64,000 nucleotides of DNA. Origin: JANNMJ01 sp031426455. Lineage in GTDB: Bacteria > Bacteroidota > Bacteroidia > Cytophagales > Hymenobacteraceae. Of the stretch, positions 61,007-64,000 are shown in pieces. The stretch's first letter is position 1. Each line of letters begins with the position of its first letter. The stretch is from assembly GCA_031426455.1 (NCBI GenBank), contig JANPLI010000043.1, positions 1 to 64,000 on the forward strand, given 5' to 3'. Made by a program: the position numbers and the translations under genes. The notes under the pieces were generated by a model. The model was not told where the DNA came from. It ran no database searches and worked only from the letters and a program-made list of their open reading frames with translations.

Positions 61007-61655
61007 CGTTGCCCCGTCCGCCGTCGCGCTGCTGGGCTACTCCGGCCACGCCTGGGTGGTGGCCGACTGCCTGCAGGCGGCAGGCTACGTCGTAGAGGCT
61101 TATTGCGAGCGCCACGCGGCCGCGACCAATCCTTACAGTCTGGCCTATCTCGGCTTCGAAGGCGATACCGAGGTGCTGGCAGCCCTGCGCACGTTTCAGT
61201 GGTTCGTGGCCCTCGGCGACAATGCCCTGCGCCAACGCGTGCAACAGCGACTGATGGCTGCGTTGGGCACGGCGCCCGTCATTGCTGCGCATCCGTCGGC
61301 CCTTGTTTCGCCCCACGCGGCGGTGGGCGCTGGCACGCTGCTGGCCCCGCGCGCCGTGTTGAACGCGGGCGCGCAGGTAGGGGAGGGGGCAATCATCAAT
61401 ACCGGCGCCATTGTGGAGCACGAATGCCGGATCGGTGATTTCGCCCACCTGGCACCCGGCGCCGTGCTGGCGGGCAACGTAGATGTAGGGGCGGGCGCCT
61501 TCGTGGGGGCGGGGGCAGTGGTGCGCCAGGGGATTCGGATCGGCGCGAACGCACTGGTAGGCGCGGGCGCCGTGGTGGTGCGCGACGTAGCGCCCGGCGC
61601 GCGGGTCTGGGGCAACCCGGCGCGGGAACGACCGAGTGACCGAGTAACCGAGTAA
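60984..61655 (+). CDS. neuD: NeuD/LegH-like hexapeptide acyltransferase
   Basis: A 223-residue protein. An N-terminal nucleotide-fold-like domain (AVALLGYSGHAWVVADCLQAAG) is followed from about 95 by a left-handed beta-helix of hexapeptide repeats (VGAGTLLAPRAVLNAGAQVG, EGAIINTGAIVEHECRIGDF, IGANALVGAGAVVVRDV) ending RVWGNPAR. This layout matches NeuD/PglD. In this module it is a good candidate for the N-acetyltransferase step (LegH). The last nine residues (ERPSDRVTE) and the stop are encoded by a GACCGAGT octamer repeat, as at the DUF3037 gene. Confidence 0.9.
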   Translation: MRPLLPADVAPSAVALLGYSGHAWVVADCLQAAGYVVEAYCERHAAATNPYSLAYLGFEGDTEVLAALRTFQWFVALGDNALRQRVQQRLMAALGTAPVIAAHPSALVSPHAAVGAGTLLAPRAVLNAGAQVGEGAIINTGAIVEHECRIGDFAHLAPGAVLAGNVDVGAGAFVGAGAVVRQGIRIGANALVGAGAVVVRDVAPGARVWGNPARERPSDRVTE

Positions 61656-61693
61656 CTCCTACCCTTAACCCCTCCCACCCTCAAACCCTCCTC
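61630..61693. repeat. GACCGAGT octamer repeat over the neuD stop, then CTACCCTTA-type repeat
   Basis: GACCGAGTGACCGAGTAACC and GAGTAAC units (61630-61656) include the stop TAA (61653-61655). A C-rich run with CCTACCCTTAACCCCTCCC and CCCTCAAACCCTCC follows. Confidence 0.8.
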
Positions 61694-61712
61694 GAACTGG
61701 CCGCGCCGGTGC

Positions 61713-61720
61713 GACCTTTG
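61713..61720 (+). promoter_or_regulatory. -7-like box GACCTTTG before the ptmE-like gene
   Basis: One mismatch to TAnnTTTG, 40 nt before the ATG at 61761. Confidence 0.3.
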
Positions 61721-61760
61721 TACCTGGGTTCCCCGCTTCTCATTTGTTTTTATTTTGTCT

Positions 61761-62804
61761 ATGCACCAAACGCATACCCTGGCCGATACCGTGAGCGCCC
61801 GCGACGCGCTGCGCCGGCTCGAAGAAGTGCCGGGCCCAAAGACGCTTTTCGTGCTGAATGCCGATGAGCGACTGGTCGGGACGCTGACCGACGGCGACAT
61901 CCGCCGGGGGCTGATTCGTGGCCTCGACGTGGATGGGCCGATTACCACCTTTATGTTCGCCGGGTTCAGCTTTCTGAGCAGCGCCAACCATAATCCGGCC
62001 GAGATAGCCCGGCTGCGGGCCGACGATATTCGCCTCGTGCCGCTGGTGGATGAACAGATGCGCCTGCTGCGGGTCATCGACCTGGTGCGCACCCGCGCGC
62101 TGCTGCCGCTCGATGCCGTGATTATGGCCGGAGGGCGGGGCGAACGCCTCAAGCCCCTGACGGATAGTGTACCCAAGCCTTTGTTGCCAGTAGGAGGGAA
62201 GCCCATCATCGAACATAATATCGACCGGCTGGCGGCTTATGGCCTGACGAATATTACGATCTCGATCCGCTATCTCGGCCAGCAGCTCATCGACCATTTC
62301 GGCGATGGTGCCTCGCGCAAGTTGAACATTGCTTACGTCAGCGAAGACAAGCCGCTGGGCACGTTCGGCGCCATCAAACTGGTTCAAAATCTCCATCACG
62401 ACGTCGTGCTGGTGATGAACTCGGACCTGCTGACGGATATCGACTTCGAAGACTTCTACAACGCGTTCATCAGCCAGGGGGCGGATATGGCTATTGCCAC
62501 AGTGCCCTACAAAGTGAACGTGCCCTACGCCGTGCTGGAAGTGGACGGTACGGCGGGCATTCGCTCGTTCACCGAGAAACCGACGTACACCTACTACTCC
62601 AACGCCGGCATCTACCTGCTGCGCCGGGAACTGCTCGACCGGGTGCCCACCAACCAGCACTACAACGCCACCGACCTGATGGAAGACCTGATTGCCGACG
62701 GCCGGCGCGTGGTTTCGTACCCAATGCTCGGCTATTGGCTCGACATCGGGAAGCACGACGACTACCGCAAGGCTCAAGAAGATATCCGTCATCTGAAGCT
62801 GTAA
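61761..62804 (+). CDS. ptmE: PtmE-like CBS-domain sugar-1-phosphate nucleotidyltransferase
   Basis: A 347-residue protein from ATG at 61761. Residues 1-115 are a pair of CBS motifs (FVLNADERLVGTLTDGDIRRGLIRG, in parts LVGTLTDGDIRR; then IRLVPLVDEQMRLLRVI). Residues 117-347 are a nucleotidyltransferase domain: DAVIMAGGRGERLKPLTDSV, PKPLLPVGGKPIIEHNI, VVLVMNSDLLTDIDF, and GYWLDIGKHDDYRKA. The same fusion occurs in Campylobacter PtmE, which makes GDP-GlcN for legionaminic acid. This favours the GDP-sugar route here. Confidence 0.88.
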   Translation: MHQTHTLADTVSARDALRRLEEVPGPKTLFVLNADERLVGTLTDGDIRRGLIRGLDVDGPITTFMFAGFSFLSSANHNPAEIARLRADDIRLVPLVDEQMRLLRVIDLVRTRALLPLDAVIMAGGRGERLKPLTDSVPKPLLPVGGKPIIEHNIDRLAAYGLTNITISIRYLGQQLIDHFGDGASRKLNIAYVSEDKPLGTFGAIKLVQNLHHDVVLVMNSDLLTDIDFEDFYNAFISQGADMAIATVPYKVNVPYAVLEVDGTAGIRSFTEKPTYTYYSNAGIYLLRRELLDRVPTNQHYNATDLMEDLIADGRRVVSYPMLGYWLDIGKHDDYRKAQEDIRHLKL

Positions 62805-62905
62805 GGGCAAGCTTCCGCTCCAGGTAAGTCAGGACGGATTTCCCGCAGCGACGTGAAGGTTTCGCAGCGACGCAGCGCCGAATGAAGCCAGTAGCCAACA
62901 TCACG

Positions 62906-62934
62906 CAGTCACTCAGTTCCACTCAGTCACTCAG
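62906..62934. repeat. CAGTCACTCAG repeat directly before the neuA start codon
   Basis: CAGTCACTCAG (62906-62916), a TTC spacer, then CACTCAGTCACTCAG (62920-62934), followed by TAAAAAA and the ATG at 62942. It is the inverted orientation of the GACTGAGT family. It is open in the neuA frame, so gene callers may extend the protein through it. Confidence 0.8.
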
Positions 62935-62941
62935 TAAAAAA

Positions 62942-63685
62942 ATGCCCGCAACGCTTTTTCTGATCCCGGCGCGCGGTGGCTCCAAGGGCCTGCCCGGCAA
63001 GAATATCAAGTCCTTACAGGGGCGCCCCCTGCTGACGCTTGCCATCGACGTAGCCCGCGCTGTGGCTGACTCCGGGGCCGGCGACGTGATCGCGGTCAGC
63101 ACCGACGACGACGCCATTGCCGCCGTAGCCGAAGCCCACGGCCTGCCGGTGCCCTTTCGGCGTCCTCCCGCGCTGGCCGCCGACACGGCCGGTTCCTGGG
63201 AAGTGCTGCTGCACGCCTTGGATTTCTATGCGGCCCAGGGGCGCGCTTTCGATCGCGTGGCGCTGCTTCAGCCCACGTCGCCCTTCCGGCAGCCAGCCCA
63301 TCTGCGGGGCGCTCTGGCCGAGTTTGCGCGCGGCGGTTGCGACGCCGTGATTTCGGTCAAAGAAACCGCTGCCAACCCGTATTATCTTCTTTGTGAGGAA
63401 GATGCTGATGGCTTTCTGGCAAAATCGAAGCAGGCTGACCTGACCCGCCGGCAGGACGTACCGACAGTGTACGAGTACAACGGCGCCCTCTATGTCTTCG
63501 ATACGGCTGCCCTGCGCCTGAATCCGCCGCATCGCCTGCGGCGCGTCAGAAAGTTTTTGATGGAAGACCTGGCCTCGCTCGATATCGATACGCCGCTGGA
63601 CTGGGACTGGGCGGAATTTCTGCTTTCCCGGAATTACGTTACGCTCCCTTCGTATCTAAATACTATCAGTTCACCGACTGCTTAA
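62942..63685 (+). CDS. neuA: Acylneuraminate/legionaminate cytidylyltransferase
   Basis: A 247-residue enzyme from ATG at 62942 (MPATLFLIPARGGSKGLPGK). It has the CTP-binding ARGGSKGLPGKNIKSL, VSTDDDAIAAVAEAHG, LLQPTSPFRQPAHL, and the C-terminal DIDTPLDWDWAE with metal-binding Asp residues. It activates the nonulosonic acid as the CMP-sugar (LegF/PtmB role if the product is legionaminate). The frame runs upstream to 62882 through a CAGTCACTCAG repeat that would add TQSLSSTQSLS. I reject that start because the family begins at the strand before ARGGSKG. Confidence 0.93.
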   Translation: MPATLFLIPARGGSKGLPGKNIKSLQGRPLLTLAIDVARAVADSGAGDVIAVSTDDDAIAAVAEAHGLPVPFRRPPALAADTAGSWEVLLHALDFYAAQGRAFDRVALLQPTSPFRQPAHLRGALAEFARGGCDAVISVKETAANPYYLLCEEDADGFLAKSKQADLTRRQDVPTVYEYNGALYVFDTAALRLNPPHRLRRVRKFLMEDLASLDIDTPLDWDWAEFLLSRNYVTLPSYLNTISSPTA

Positions 63686-63706
63686 AGAATCGGCGCCTGT
63701 CCGTAC

Positions 63707-63714
63707 TACCTTTG
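63707..63714 (+). promoter_or_regulatory. -7 box TACCTTTG before the hisF2-like gene
   Basis: Exact TAnnTTTG, 88 nt before the ATG at 63803. Confidence 0.45.
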
Positions 63715-63802
63715 TTGCCCGGTTAGACTAGTAGGAAAACACCTGATTACCTGATTGCTCCGTCCGGTGCCGGCCGCTTTCCTGTCGCCAGCACCACTTG
63801 TT

Positions 63803-64000
63803 ATGGCTAGTATTCGCATCATTCCCCGGCTTGATATTAAGGGGCCGAACCTCGTCAAAGGCATTCATCTCGAAGGGCTGCGGGTGCTGGGCGACCCCGA
63901 CGCTTTCGCCCGCTATTACTACGAGAATGGCGCCGACGAGCTGATGTATCAGGATGTAGTAGCGAGCCTGTACGAGCGCAACTCGCTGCACGAGATCGTC
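63803..64000 (+). CDS. HisF2/WbuZ-like imidazole-glycerol-phosphate synthase homologue, 3' part outside window
   Basis: Only the first 66 codons are present: MASIRIIPRLDIKGPNLVKG, then IHLEGLRVLGDPDAFARYYY and ADELMYQDVVASLYERNSL. The RLDIKGPNLVKGIHLEGLRVLGDP-like opening belongs to the HisF2/WbuZ branch of glycan loci rather than to HisF of histidine synthesis (which reads RIIPCLDV and GVNF). In known loci WbuZ works with WbuY (HisH-like) and the amidotransferase WbuX to convert an N-acetyl sugar to an acetamidino sugar. Those partners would be expected just beyond the window. Confidence 0.85.
   Translation, partial: MASIRIIPRLDIKGPNLVKGIHLEGLRVLGDPDAFARYYYENGADELMYQDVVASLYERNSLHEIV

Overview
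The window reads as a chromosomal segment of a high-GC member of the Bacteroidota, most like Hymenobacter or a near relative (Cytophagales). The evidence is: type IX secretion (T9SS) cargo proteins with C-terminal sorting domains, a PorV2-PorU2-type pair, Bacteroidota-style -7 promoter boxes (TAnnTTTG), few recognisable Shine-Dalgarno sequences, and high-GC coding DNA packed on both strands. No rRNA, tRNA, CRISPR array, phage or IS element was recognised.

Layout. 1-4014: 5' part of a very large secreted protein with Ig-like/LTD/PKD/GEVED domains (minus strand, leaves the window at its C-terminal side). 4162-9938: queA, a lipoprotein-like methyltransferase, priA and a small secreted protein. 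10373-16950: a CpcT/CpeT-family lipoprotein, a YpdA-type oxidoreductase, a padR-pspC/GIN two-gene unit with a visible palindromic operator, and a membrane acyltransferase. 17313-23730: porV2-porU2-like T9SS pair. 23886-26784: a HipA-like kinase overlapping a DUF3037 gene, a DsbA/FrnE-like thiol oxidoreductase and L-serine dehydratase alpha. 26880-32171: a minus-strand run of a channel-like membrane protein, a GtrB-like GT2 and two tandem ArnT/PMT-like GT-C enzymes. 32214-47215: housekeeping and surface genes (DPP-IV-like peptidase, pheT, two STAS/SpoIIAA-like paralogues, an FG-GAP T9SS cargo protein, murF, truA, asnS, an MFS transporter, an acyl-CoA-binding protein).

47362-64000 is a plus-strand surface-polysaccharide locus: an AsnB-type amidotransferase, UDP-glucose dehydrogenase and UDP-xylose synthase; then a 3-amino-3,6-dideoxyhexose module (FdtA/QdtA-like ketoisomerase, WecD-like acetyltransferase, DegT aminotransferase), a GT2 and a polytopic membrane protein; then a nonulosonic-acid module of the legionaminic type (LegC, NeuB/LegI, NeuC/LegG, NeuD/LegH-like, PtmE-like nucleotidyltransferase, NeuA/LegF). 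A HisF2/WbuZ-like gene begins at the right edge and suggests acetamidino modification of a sugar. The 4,6-dehydratases needed by both sugar modules (RmlB-type and LegB-type) are not in the window.

The most unusual signal is not a gene. Many boundaries carry short-period (about 7-9 nt) degenerate repeats of several sequence families. Some lie between genes, some supply stop codons, and some are in frame inside pheT and murF as low-complexity inserts. A second class is a hairpin-rich, REP-like element found immediately 3' of pheT, truA and the MFS gene. A third pattern is a -7 promoter box placed only 6-7 nt before the start codon of several genes, which predicts leaderless or nearly leaderless mRNAs.
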